This document shows positions 1-7,491 of a DNA stretch of 12,621 nt, one piece after another. A program made the position numbers and the translations under genes. How positions within the stretch are numbered: position 1 is the first letter of the stretch; every line of letters starts with the position of its first letter. The notes beneath the pieces were generated by a model that did not search any database, was not told the origin of the DNA, and was given only the letters and a program-made list of their open reading frames with translations. Source of the DNA: Candidatus Cloacimonadota bacterium (GTDB taxonomy: Bacteria > Cloacimonadota > Cloacimonadia > JGIOTU-2); assembly GCA_014384665.1 (NCBI GenBank), contig JACNFI010000390.1:1-12621 (forward strand), written 5' to 3'.

Positions 1-92
1 ACGATAACAAAGAGCTGGCTAATGGTATCTACTTATACAAGTTCGAGACCAAGAATAAGACTTTAATCAATAAGATGTTACTAATAAGATAA
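1..92 (+). CDS. 3' end of a secreted protein with T9SS-type sorting domain (partial)
   Basis: Only the last 29 codons are in the window (frame starts at base 3, stop TAA at 90-92). They encode the end of a C-terminal sorting domain: KELANGIYLYKFETKN, then a basic stretch ending in LLIR. The gene's function cannot be read from this. Bases 1-55 are identical to 6961-7015 at the end of the 1732-aa gene, and the protein tail closely matches that of the next gene. It is therefore a third member of the local 'tail A' family. In type IX secretion such tails direct the protein across the outer membrane and are usually removed or used for anchoring (family knowledge). The next gene starts about 90 bp downstream with no terminator between, so co-transcription is likely. 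The upstream part lies outside the window. Confidence 0.85.
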   Translation, partial: DNKELANGIYLYKFETKNKTLINKMLLIR

Positions 93-120
93 AGAAAGTA
101 TGACCTTCAATCCACATTGT

Positions 121-162
121 TTGTTCGTTTTGTTCGTTGCTGATTTTTTCCGGTTTTTCCGG
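121..162. repeat. Two adjacent perfect 9-bp tandem duplications
   Basis: TTGTTCGTT is repeated perfectly at 121-129 and 130-138. After a 6-bp spacer, TTTTTCCGG is repeated perfectly at 145-153 and 154-162. They sit in the short gap between the first two genes, directly before the ribosome binding site. No function is evident, and replication slippage is the simplest origin. Confidence 0.7.
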
Positions 163-165
163 GTT

Positions 166-173
166 AGGGAGGT
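166..173 (+). promoter_or_regulatory. Ribosome binding site deciding the start at 182
   Basis: AGGGAGGT lies 8 nt before the ATG at 182 and is a near-ideal Shine-Dalgarno sequence. It favours ATG 182 over the TTG at 137, which has no such site, and over the ATGs at 212 and 215, where a weaker AGAGGTG sits too close. Confidence 0.65.
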
Positions 174-507
174 ATTTATTTATGAAGATATTAAAATTAA
201 GAAAGAGGTGCATGATGAAAATTATTAAACGATATTTAATGATTTTGTGTTTCGTAATACTGCTATTTATTATCCCTAAAACTGTCTTAGCTCTTGAAAT
301 ATTGATCTGGGATAATGATAACAATTCTTATATTAACGATCCTGAAGGTGCAGGTATTGTTGGATGTCAATATGCTATTCAACAGGCTTTACTTGCAAAT
401 GATGAAAGTTATACTACTTTCTCTTACTTACCCGCAGACTTATCTAATTATGATATTATATTTGTAACGCTTGGGCATTGGTGTTTGGGCTGAGGGTCTA
501 CTCCACC

Positions 508-524
508 TGGAGCCGTTGGCTCTG
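508..524 (+). other. Small hairpin behind the in-frame TGA
   Basis: GAGCC (510-514), loop GTT (515-517) and GGCTC (518-522) form a perfect 5-bp stem, extendable by two G-U pairs (509/523 and 508/524). The loop begins with G and starts 21 nt after the TGA. This loosely fits the published spacing and loop rule for bacterial SECIS elements (apical G about 16-37 nt after UGA). A 5-bp stem is common by chance, so this is weak evidence. Confidence 0.25.
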
Positions 525-1591
525 TCTCGCAACAAAGACTTATCGATTTTATGGACTCAGGCAAAGCAGTTTACATAGAGGGCGTAGATTTTGCAAAGGA
601 TCATCATAATTACAACCTTTTTAACTATTTTGGTTGCAACTATGTTCATGATGGTTATTCGGCTAATGTTCATTATTTAATTGGAGTAGATGGAACATTC
701 GCAGAGAACTATCAGTTTAATTACCAATATGATTCTGATTCAGATTATTCTGTTGATGAGATTAGCGCAGATGAAGGCACAATATTTTTCACCTCTCAGG
801 AAGGTAAAGGTCGTGGTGTCTGTTATGATGGAGGAGGGCAGTATCGGACGATTTTTACCTCAACACTTCTTGGAGCTATGATCAATGGTGTCGGAAATAA
901 CACAAAAGCAAACCTGATGACTGAGTATCTTTCTTATTTGACATCTCCACCGGGAACTATAGAGGGAACTGTTACCCTTAATGGAGGATCCGGTAATATA
1001 GAAGAGGTTGTTGTCACGACTGGTGGAGCAGCAACAAACCCCGATTATAGCGGATATTACACAATTAGTGTTTCACCTGGTACTAAAGATGTGACAGCAT
1101 CATTAGATGGTTACAGAGATTCTACAATAGTTGGTGTTGAGGTTTTTTCTAATCAGGTAACCGGTGGAATTGACTTTACTTTAGAAGTGTATAATGGACC
1201 ACCAGACTGGGAACAAATATCCGGAACACAGTATCATATGTTCTTAAAGGCAGAGATTACACTTGAAGGTGAGGAGTTTGAGGGAATTGGCGATAATATG
1301 GCAGGTGCATTTTGTTGGATCGATAGTTTGGAATGTCGTGGAATAGCAACATGGCAAGCTACCGGTTTCTGGTTTTTTTATATTGTAAGTAACGTAAGTA
1401 TAGGAGAAGAGATTACCTTTATGATATATGATTCTGAAACAGATACAATATATAATTGTAATGAAACAATCATTTTTGAAGATGGCACAACGATTGGCAC
1501 CACATCTGATCCATACCAGTTAACTGCCTCATATTATTCAACAGATGGTGATTATCCAGTTCTTTCCACCAAACTTAATCCTAACTTCCCT

Positions 1592-1701
1592 AACCCATTC
1601 AATCATTCAACCACAATTTCCTTTGGTTTGAAAGAGAAAGGTGATGTCAAACTCACTGTTTATAACATTAAAGGACAATTAATTGAGACATTGATTGATC
1701 A
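1592..1701 (+). repeat. 110-bp direct repeat, copy 1 (sorting tail A)
   Basis: Bases 1592-1701 are identical to 6807-6916 by my reading. They encode the NPFNHSTTISF to ETLID part of the sorting domain. The flanking 3' tail to the stop is nearly identical too, and its last part is also present at 1-92. Identity even at third codon positions points to recent duplication or gene conversion. Confidence 0.85.
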
Positions 1702-1853
1702 TGAGATGGTTCCTGGAATATATGAGATTCCTTGGGATGGAAAGAGCGGTATCAAAGAGCTGGCTAATGGTATCTATTTATACAAGTTCGAGACCAAGAA
1801 CAAGACTTTAATCAATAAGATGTTACTAATAAGATAAAGAAAGGATAAAAACA

Positions 1854-4800
1854 ATGTTAAAATCTATGATTGATCTCCCGAAAATATCGGGATCCCGATT
1901 GGGCGGTCCCGATTGGGCGGGGAAAAAAACATTTATGGTTCTATCTGGTTTATTATTTTTCTCATTAATAATCCTAATTACTACAATCATTCCTATATGC
2001 CTTTCTGCCGAGATAACTTTTGAGCGAATCTATGATAGTGGCTCGGGTCGTTCAGTTCAACAGACAACTGATGAAGGATATATTATTGTAGGCCCTCTTA
2101 CAAAGACGGACTCATTAGGCAATGTTCTCTGGACAAAACCGGTCGGTGGTAAATCTGTTCAGCAGACCACTGATGGAGGCTACATCATCATAGGAAATAT
2201 TTGGGTACATGATGGGCGTCATTCGGATATCACGCTCACAAAGACAGACTCTCTGGGTAATACAATCTGGACAAGAACCTACGATGCCGGTTGGCAAGAG
2301 TGGGGTAATTCGGTTAAACAGACCACTGACGGAGGTTATATCCTTGCAGGACGCTATAATACATTCGGTCTGATCAAGACAGACTCTCAGGGCAATATCA
2401 TCTGGACAAATTCCTACAATCACGGCTACTTTGCAGAGGCAAATTCAGTACAGCAGACCACTGATGGAGGCTACATTGCCGCAGGGGAAGTGGTCATTGA
2501 TAATGTAGATCAACAGCTCTATATTGTAAAGACAGACTCTCATGGTGATACTCTCTGGACAACAACCTCAGGTTCCAGCAATGTGGCTGAGATCGCCTTT
2601 TCAGTTCAGCAGACATCTGATGGGGGCTACATTGCTGTCGGAATGAAAATTGAATTTCAGGGACCATGCTATACCTATCTTGTAAAGACAGATCAATTCG
2701 GGAATATACTCTGGACAAGGGAACACAATTTTGGTAGCTACTGTGAAGCCCGTTCAATTCAACAGACTACGGATGGAGGCTATATCTACACAGGATTTAC
2801 AGATAGTGGAGAGTCCAAAGGTGATGTTTTGCTCGTGAGGACGGACTCTCAGGGCAATGTTCTCTGGTCAAGACTCTACGGTAGAACCGGTTTCTGTGAT
2901 ATGGCTTTTTCTGTTCAGCAAACCCTTGATGAGGGTTACATAATCGGTGGATTTACAGGACCAAATATGTGGACATCTGATCATAATTATCTTATAAAGA
3001 CAGATTCACTGGGAAATTTTATCCCTGCTTTTTATGCCTATGTTCCTGAGATTACCTATGGAGCACTAGCCGATACAATAACTATTCCCGTTAATACAGA
3101 AGAGATTACAAGTGTTGGTGTATTTTCAGTTGAATTTGTTTTGACCGGTAATTCCGCAGTTATATCAGGAATTGATGTTGATACATCCGGTACTTTACTA
3201 TCAGGAACTGACTGGTCATACGAATACAATGTAGTTGGTGATAATTTCTCTGTGTCTATGTCCGGTTCTGAAGCCCTTGCTCCACATGGAACTCTGATCA
3301 ACCTACAGTTTGTTGTCGTGTCTGATACTGTGTCAGGTGGGTTAAGTTCTCTACATTTTGAGAGCTTCTTATGTAACCAGGGAAGCCCTGAAGCGGTTAC
3401 TCATGATGGGGTTTTCATTGCTTTGGGGACTGGTATTGAAGGAACGGTTACCGAAGCAGACAGGGGTCCAATAGAAGGTGCTGTAGTTACTGCATTCAAT
3501 GATGAATTTACTTATTGCGATACTACCGACGCGGTCGGACACTACTTTATGCCGGAAGTGGTCCCAGACACATATTCTATGACAGTCGATGTATTTGGCT
3601 ACAATGTAGTTGATACTACCGGTATAGTAGTAGTTTCAGGTGAGACAACAGTGGTTAATTTCTTAATGCCGCATCCTGAGATAGCTGTTGTACCAATTAC
3701 ATTTGATGTTACTATGTACTTAGATTCCACATTAGATACACTTTTTTACATCACAAATAATGGTAATGGACCACTGGAATTTATGATTAGAACTACAGAT
3801 GGTAGTGGTGGTGGAGTACCGGGTGCGATAATTGAATCACATCCCGCGGTTGGAGCACCGGGTGGATTTGAGTGGGATGGTACTTATTTCTGGCAAGCTA
3901 ATTATACCACGGGTGAGGTGGTGAAACTGGATAGCAACTTTAATGTCATAGCTTCCTATCCTGGTTTTGGTGGTAGGTGGATTCGCGGATTGGCATGGCA
4001 TAATGGATATCTGTATCAGGTACACGGTAATTGCATTTACAAGGTGGATGTCCAAACCGGATATGAACTTGTAGATACCATCCTATGTCCAGGATCTCCA
4101 AAAGGGATCGAGTGGGTTGATGACCATATCTGGATCAGCCATCACTATGGTCAGTCGTGGATATATGAGTGTGATTCATTGGGTAATATAATAAATTCAT
4201 GGACACCTCCCGGTGACCCGTTTGGAATGTCTTATAATCCATATTTAGACCTTATATTTCTTAATGTTCAGTATGATGTAGATAGTGTTTACTCTATAAA
4301 TCCTCATACAGGGGAATTTAAGTCTGTATTTAGAAACCCTGGTAGTCATCCCGGCGGGGGTTACATTTCATGTACCGGCAGTAGTTTTGACAGCCATTAC
4401 CCGGAATATATATGGATTGCTCATTTTGAGGATGGAATGATATATCTGGTTGATACTGGTAATGAAGTTGTGGACTGGCTCTCTTTTGAACCAGTATACG
4501 GATCGGTTTTTCCTGGTGAAACATTCCCTGTTAATGTGCGCTTTGATAGCCATGGACTAACTCCTAACTCTACTTATACAGCAAGTATTCTTATACACAA
4601 TAACTCTCCGGACTCATTGGTGAATATACCTGTAACTCTTATTATTAGTGAAGCAGAATACGGCTCTCTAGAAGGCACAGTAACCGATGCTAATACAGGT
4701 AATCCTATTGATAGTGTTATGGTAACTGCTACCAGTCAAGACAAATATGAATATACTACTTACACCAATACAGATGGTGAATATACAATTAACCAAATGA

Positions 4801-7052
4801 TGATTGGAAGTTATGATGTTACTTGTTTAGCAGGAGGTTATAATGATGCACTGGAAGAAGATGTTGTAATACTTATTGATGATACCACTATAGTGGATTT
4901 TGCATTGCTTGCACCTGTTATGGTAGTAAATCCTACTTCTATTGATGAAAGCATTTCTACAGATGATACACTTACAACCTATATTACAGTTAGCAATACC
5001 GGTATAGGACCGTTAGAATACAATATTACTGTTTATTACGGAGATGAAGTAATCGAGGGAGATGCAAAAGTTGAGTTCAGTGTTTCACCTCAGTGTTTGA
5101 GTAGAAAATTTGGCAATAATAGTGCCCCAATTGAATCAAATGTTTCAGGTTGGTATTCTGCAGCCAATAAGCCGGGAAATATAAATAATCGTTTAGATGA
5201 GTGGTATACTTATGGTAATATAAATTCAACTAGATGGGTTACTTGGGCGGCTCCCGAAAGAGTTACTTATTTTGATCCTGCTGATTTTGGCTTATCCTAT
5301 CCTTTTAACATCACCAAGATTAATCATTGGTTCTATGACCATTCAAGCTATCCCTGGGATGATGCTACTTTTCACTTTAAAATTTATGCTGAAGATGGTA
5401 CGACTCTTCTTTATGAATCAGAAGATATTGAAGCTGAGCATATGGTGGAAATAGTTCATGAACTTACTATACCTGTTTCAATTACTTCTGCTGGCTTCTA
5501 TTTTGGTATTGCTCCTGTGTCTTCTAGCGGATTTCCGTCAAGTCGTGCAGATGACCAATATACCGGCAGCAATCATTCATATTATGGCTCACCGGGTAAT
5601 TGGACATTGTGGTCCCAATCTCCTGATTTAGGTGAATTTATACAGGGAGTTTACTTAACCTCTTTTATCTGGATGACAGTGGAACCTCTTTATGGTACAA
5701 TTGAACCTGGACTCGTTGATACAGTTACTGTTAAATTTAACAGCACCGGTATTGAACCTGGAACCGTCTTGACTGCTGATATTGTTTTCACTTCTTACCC
5801 GGATGTGGGCACAGAAACTATTCCTGTAACTATGCATATAACAGGACCGGGTCAACAGTTCAGTCTGGGAGAGAATTGGAATTGGATTTCCTTTAATGTT
5901 CATCCTGATGATACTTCAATTGAATCAGTATTTGCTCCTCTAACTCCAGATGATATTTATCAGGTTATGAATCAGACACAATCTGCAACTTATTATTACC
6001 CACCTGGTTACTGGTATGGAACCCTTGAGGAGATAACAGATGGAGAAGGTTATTTAGTAAAGATGAATAATGCTGTTAAACCATTTATGGTAATTGGAGC
6101 ACCAATTGACTACACAACTCCAATTAATTTAAATGTAGATTGGAACTGGATTGCCTATTATCCTCAATATCCTCTACTAATAGAAGATGTATGGACAGAC
6201 ATAGTTCCTAATGTATTTCAGGTTATGAATCAAACCCAATCTGCAACTTATTATGACCCACCTGGAGAGTGGTATGGTTCTTTAGAGCAAATGGCACCTG
6301 ATATTGGTTATAAGGTAAAAATGAATATAGCTGATACCCTTATTTATTCAGGTCAAAGAGCAAGTATACCGGACAATACCATTGTCACAAGAGATAAAAC
6401 AAAAGATCCACCGAATTGGGAAGTAATACAAAATACACAGTGTCATATGGTATTAATGGCAGAGATTACACTTGAAGGTGAGGAGTTTGAAGGAGTTGAT
6501 GATAATATGGCTGGTGCATTTTGTTGGATTGATAGTTTAGAATGTCGTGGAATTGCAATATGGGAATCAGGAGGTGCTGGTTTCTGGTACTTTGATATTG
6601 TAAGTAATGTAAATATAGGAGAAGAGATAACCTTTAAGATATATGATTCTGAAACAGATACGATATATGATTGTAATGAGACTATTATCTTTGAAGATGG
6701 TGCAACAGTTGGCACCCCATTTGAACCATACCAGTTAACTGCTACACTGATTTCAACAGATGGTGATTATCCAGTTTTCTCCACCAAACTGAATTCTAAC
6801 TTCCCGAACCCATTCAATCATTCAACCACAATTTCCTTTGGTTTGAAAGAGAAAGGTGATGTCAAACTCACTGTTTATAACATTAAAGGACAATTAATTG
6901 AGACATTGATTGATCAAGAGATGAATCCTGGAATATATGAGATTCCTTGGGATGTAAAGAACGATAACAAAGAGCTGGCTAATGGTATCTACTTATACAA
7001 GTTCGAGACCAAGAACAAGACTTTAATCAAGAAGATGTTGTTTATACGATAG
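1854..7052 (+). CDS. Giant secreted mosaic protein (1732 aa): propeller-like repeats, cohesin-like, split beta-sandwiches, sorting tail
   Basis: Start ATG 1854 has AAGGA 8 nt upstream. ATG 1935 is a weaker alternative that would drop the basic KK before the hydrophobic core. In order: signal peptide 1-52. Residues 66-390 hold seven repeats of SVQQTTDGGYI followed by KTDSxGNxLW, probably a seven-bladed beta-propeller. Residues 396-525 are cohesin-like (LSGTDW, then a strand-rich stretch). Residues 526-607 are carboxypeptidase regulatory-like. A beta-sandwich (608-651 plus 872-933) is split by a WDGTYFW-type propeller-like insert. A second regulatory-like domain spans 936-1022, and a second split sandwich (1020-1063 plus 1270-1330) carries a Trp/Tyr-rich insert. 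Residues 1340-1495 hold two WNW-I modules. Residues 1520-1630 are the ECRG domain shared with the preceding gene, and 1647-1732 are the sorting tail. No catalytic motif was recognised, so an adhesive or scaffold role at the cell surface is inferred. It is probably co-transcribed with the preceding gene. Confidence 0.92.
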   Translation: MLKSMIDLPKISGSRLGGPDWAGKKTFMVLSGLLFFSLIILITTIIPICLSAEITFERIYDSGSGRSVQQTTDEGYIIVGPLTKTDSLGNVLWTKPVGGKSVQQTTDGGYIIIGNIWVHDGRHSDITLTKTDSLGNTIWTRTYDAGWQEWGNSVKQTTDGGYILAGRYNTFGLIKTDSQGNIIWTNSYNHGYFAEANSVQQTTDGGYIAAGEVVIDNVDQQLYIVKTDSHGDTLWTTTSGSSNVAEIAFSVQQTSDGGYIAVGMKIEFQGPCYTYLVKTDQFGNILWTREHNFGSYCEARSIQQTTDGGYIYTGFTDSGESKGDVLLVRTDSQGNVLWSRLYGRTGFCDMAFSVQQTLDEGYIIGGFTGPNMWTSDHNYLIKTDSLGNFIPAFYAYVPEITYGALADTITIPVNTEEITSVGVFSVEFVLTGNSAVISGIDVDTSGTLLSGTDWSYEYNVVGDNFSVSMSGSEALAPHGTLINLQFVVVSDTVSGGLSSLHFESFLCNQGSPEAVTHDGVFIALGTGIEGTVTEADRGPIEGAVVTAFNDEFTYCDTTDAVGHYFMPEVVPDTYSMTVDVFGYNVVDTTGIVVVSGETTVVNFLMPHPEIAVVPITFDVTMYLDSTLDTLFYITNNGNGPLEFMIRTTDGSGGGVPGAIIESHPAVGAPGGFEWDGTYFWQANYTTGEVVKLDSNFNVIASYPGFGGRWIRGLAWHNGYLYQVHGNCIYKVDVQTGYELVDTILCPGSPKGIEWVDDHIWISHHYGQSWIYECDSLGNIINSWTPPGDPFGMSYNPYLDLIFLNVQYDVDSVYSINPHTGEFKSVFRNPGSHPGGGYISCTGSSFDSHYPEYIWIAHFEDGMIYLVDTGNEVVDWLSFEPVYGSVFPGETFPVNVRFDSHGLTPNSTYTASILIHNNSPDSLVNIPVTLIISEAEYGSLEGTVTDANTGNPIDSVMVTATSQDKYEYTTYTNTDGEYTINQMMIGSYDVTCLAGGYNDALEEDVVILIDDTTIVDFALLAPVMVVNPTSIDESISTDDTLTTYITVSNTGIGPLEYNITVYYGDEVIEGDAKVEFSVSPQCLSRKFGNNSAPIESNVSGWYSAANKPGNINNRLDEWYTYGNINSTRWVTWAAPERVTYFDPADFGLSYPFNITKINHWFYDHSSYPWDDATFHFKIYAEDGTTLLYESEDIEAEHMVEIVHELTIPVSITSAGFYFGIAPVSSSGFPSSRADDQYTGSNHSYYGSPGNWTLWSQSPDLGEFIQGVYLTSFIWMTVEPLYGTIEPGLVDTVTVKFNSTGIEPGTVLTADIVFTSYPDVGTETIPVTMHITGPGQQFSLGENWNWISFNVHPDDTSIESVFAPLTPDDIYQVMNQTQSATYYYPPGYWYGTLEEITDGEGYLVKMNNAVKPFMVIGAPIDYTTPINLNVDWNWIAYYPQYPLLIEDVWTDIVPNVFQVMNQTQSATYYDPPGEWYGSLEQMAPDIGYKVKMNIADTLIYSGQRASIPDNTIVTRDKTKDPPNWEVIQNTQCHMVLMAEITLEGEEFEGVDDNMAGAFCWIDSLECRGIAIWESGGAGFWYFDIVSNVNIGEEITFKIYDSETDTIYDCNETIIFEDGATVGTPFEPYQLTATLISTDGDYPVFSTKLNSNFPNPFNHSTTISFGLKEKGDVKLTVYNIKGQLIETLIDQEMNPGIYEIPWDVKNDNKELANGIYLYKFETKNKTLIKKMLFIR
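1876..1920. repeat. Palindrome plus 14-bp tandem duplication inside the signal-peptide coding region
   Basis: TCCCGA (1876-1881), spacer AAATA, TCGGGA (1887-1892) form an inverted repeat that overlaps the perfect 12-bp palindrome TCGGGATCCCGA (1887-1898). TCCCGATTGGGCGG is then repeated exactly in tandem (1893-1906 and 1907-1920). The block is GC-rich against an AT-rich surround and encodes residues 8-23, an unusual extension ahead of the hydrophobic core. It looks like a small repeat that inserted and expanded in frame. Confidence 0.8.
2050..3020 (+). repeat. Seven-fold SVQQTTDGGYI / KTDSxGNxLW repeat in the 1732-aa protein
   Basis: Seven copies of a unit of about 40-60 residues are visible. 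The S(V/I)(Q/K)QT motif is followed by (D/E)GGYI-like and then (K/R)TD-GN-LW. At DNA level the motif recurs as cagaccactgatggaggcta and close variants. Copies differ enough to be old. Seven units fit a closed beta-propeller (inference). The unit type is common in secreted proteins of FCB bacteria. Confidence 0.8.
5873..6340 (+). repeat. Two-copy WNWIS / QVMNQTQSATYY module
   Basis: Residues about 1340-1425 and 1428-1495 are tandem copies. Each runs (N/D)WNWI, then (Y/F)QVMNQTQSATYY, then PPG-WYG(T/S)LE, then GY-VKMN. The copies share long runs at DNA level (from 5961 and from 6219). The duplication must therefore be fairly recent or kept alike by recombination. This module type is often found just ahead of sorting tails in Cloacimonadota-like proteins (recalled, not checked). 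Confidence 0.8.
6807..6916 (+). repeat. 110-bp direct repeat, copy 2 (sorting tail A)
   Basis: This is the second copy of the block at 1592-1701, at the 3' end of the 1732-aa gene. Bases 6961-7015 further match 1-55 of the window exactly. The upstream ECRG domain is also similar between genes (from about 6410 and 1196), so the shared cassette covers about 210 residues, with identity rising toward the 3' end. Confidence 0.85.
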
Positions 7053-7182
7053 GTTTCATTACACATCAATAAAAAGAAGTGTATTATATTGAGATAGAAT
7101 CATGGAACAAATTCAATTAATATTGAAGAAAATAAATGAGATAGTTACAACATTCTCGCGTTCGATTGTTATATCTCAAACG

Positions 7183-7249
7183 AAAGACAGTCGATGGGAG
7201 TATATCTCGCCTACCGATTGTTCTGTACCGCTCCCATACGACTGTCTTT
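7183..7249. repeat. Long inverted repeat (18-bp arms, 30-nt loop)
   Basis: AAAGACAGTCGATGGGAG (7183-7200) pairs with CTCCCATACGACTGTCTTT (7231-7249) with just one bulged base. The loop spans 7201-7230. The following bases (agtgaaaaaca) lack a T-run, which argues against a plus-strand terminator. Integron attC-type end motifs were looked for and not seen. Confidence 0.8.
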
Positions 7250-7336
7250 AGTGAAAAACATGTTCTCAATTATATTGTGAAAAGACATATTATTGTTATT
7301 CTATTCATATCGTCTTCCATTAACCGGATAACTAAT

Positions 7337-7408
7337 GGGGTTTACCTTTTTTGGAAAATTGTTGTTACTCTGTTATCAGCTTTTCCATATATGTGCGAGG
7401 TAAACCCC
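7337..7408. repeat. Nested inverted repeat (10-bp outer, 7-bp inner arms)
   Basis: GGGGTTTACC (7337-7346) pairs perfectly with GGTAAACCCC (7399-7408). Inside it TGGAAAA (7352-7358) pairs with TTTTCCA (7381-7387), leaving a 22-nt loop. Nested pairing suggests an RNA fold or cruciform, and no T-run follows. Confidence 0.7.
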
Positions 7409-7491
7409 CTTCATGCAAAAAGTATTGAAGAAATATTATAAGTGTAAGAATAAATAGAAATATTCATATCGCTCCTCTCCTCTAATATGGA

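Larger units (their letters stand above)
182..1837 (+). pseudogene. Secreted multidomain protein with sorting tail, interrupted by one in-frame TGA
   Basis: One reading frame of 552 codons is broken only by TGA at 491-493 (codon 104). The same frame stays open and protein-like on both sides, so this is a single stop, not a frameshift. Residues 1-37 form a signal peptide (basic start, hydrophobic 18-32, cleavage near VLA/LEI). Residues 38 to about 250 look like an alpha/beta domain (LEILIWDNDN, then YDIIFVTLG, then GKAVYIEG), as in 'broken' amidotransferase- or flavodoxin-like repeats of secreted FCB proteins. Residues about 258-336 resemble a carboxypeptidase regulatory-like domain (IEGTVTLNGG). 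Residues about 339-450 form a domain with DNMAGAFCW and ECRG, shared with the next gene. Residues about 464-551 are the sorting tail. Possible causes are a nonsense mutation, an assembly error or, less likely, recoding. ATG 551 could restart translation but has no ribosome binding site and would lack the signal peptide. The next gene follows 16 bp later. Confidence 0.75.

Noticed and set aside
182..1837. Reassigned genetic code (TGA as Trp or Gly)
   Set aside because: Only one in-frame TGA occurs in more than 3,000 codons here, and TGG and GGN codons are used normally. A low-GC genome with a reassigned code would show many.
2050..3020. CRISPR array
   Set aside because: The repeats are in frame, of variable spacing and encode a protein repeat. 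The DNA repeats are imperfect.
7183..7249. Integron attC site or transposon end
   Set aside because: No GTTRRRY/RYYYAAC end motifs, no integrase, no cassette structure and no target-site duplication were seen.
7102..7251. A 49-codon frame (MEQIQLILKKINEI to PYDCL) spanning the first intergenic hairpin
   Set aside because: It has no ribosome binding site, the hairpin arms dictate its second half, and it resembles no known peptide. It is too short to support.
7166..7441. A 91-codon plus-strand frame in the intergenic region
   Set aside because: It has no ribosome binding site, mixed composition without domain signs, and it overlaps two inverted repeats.
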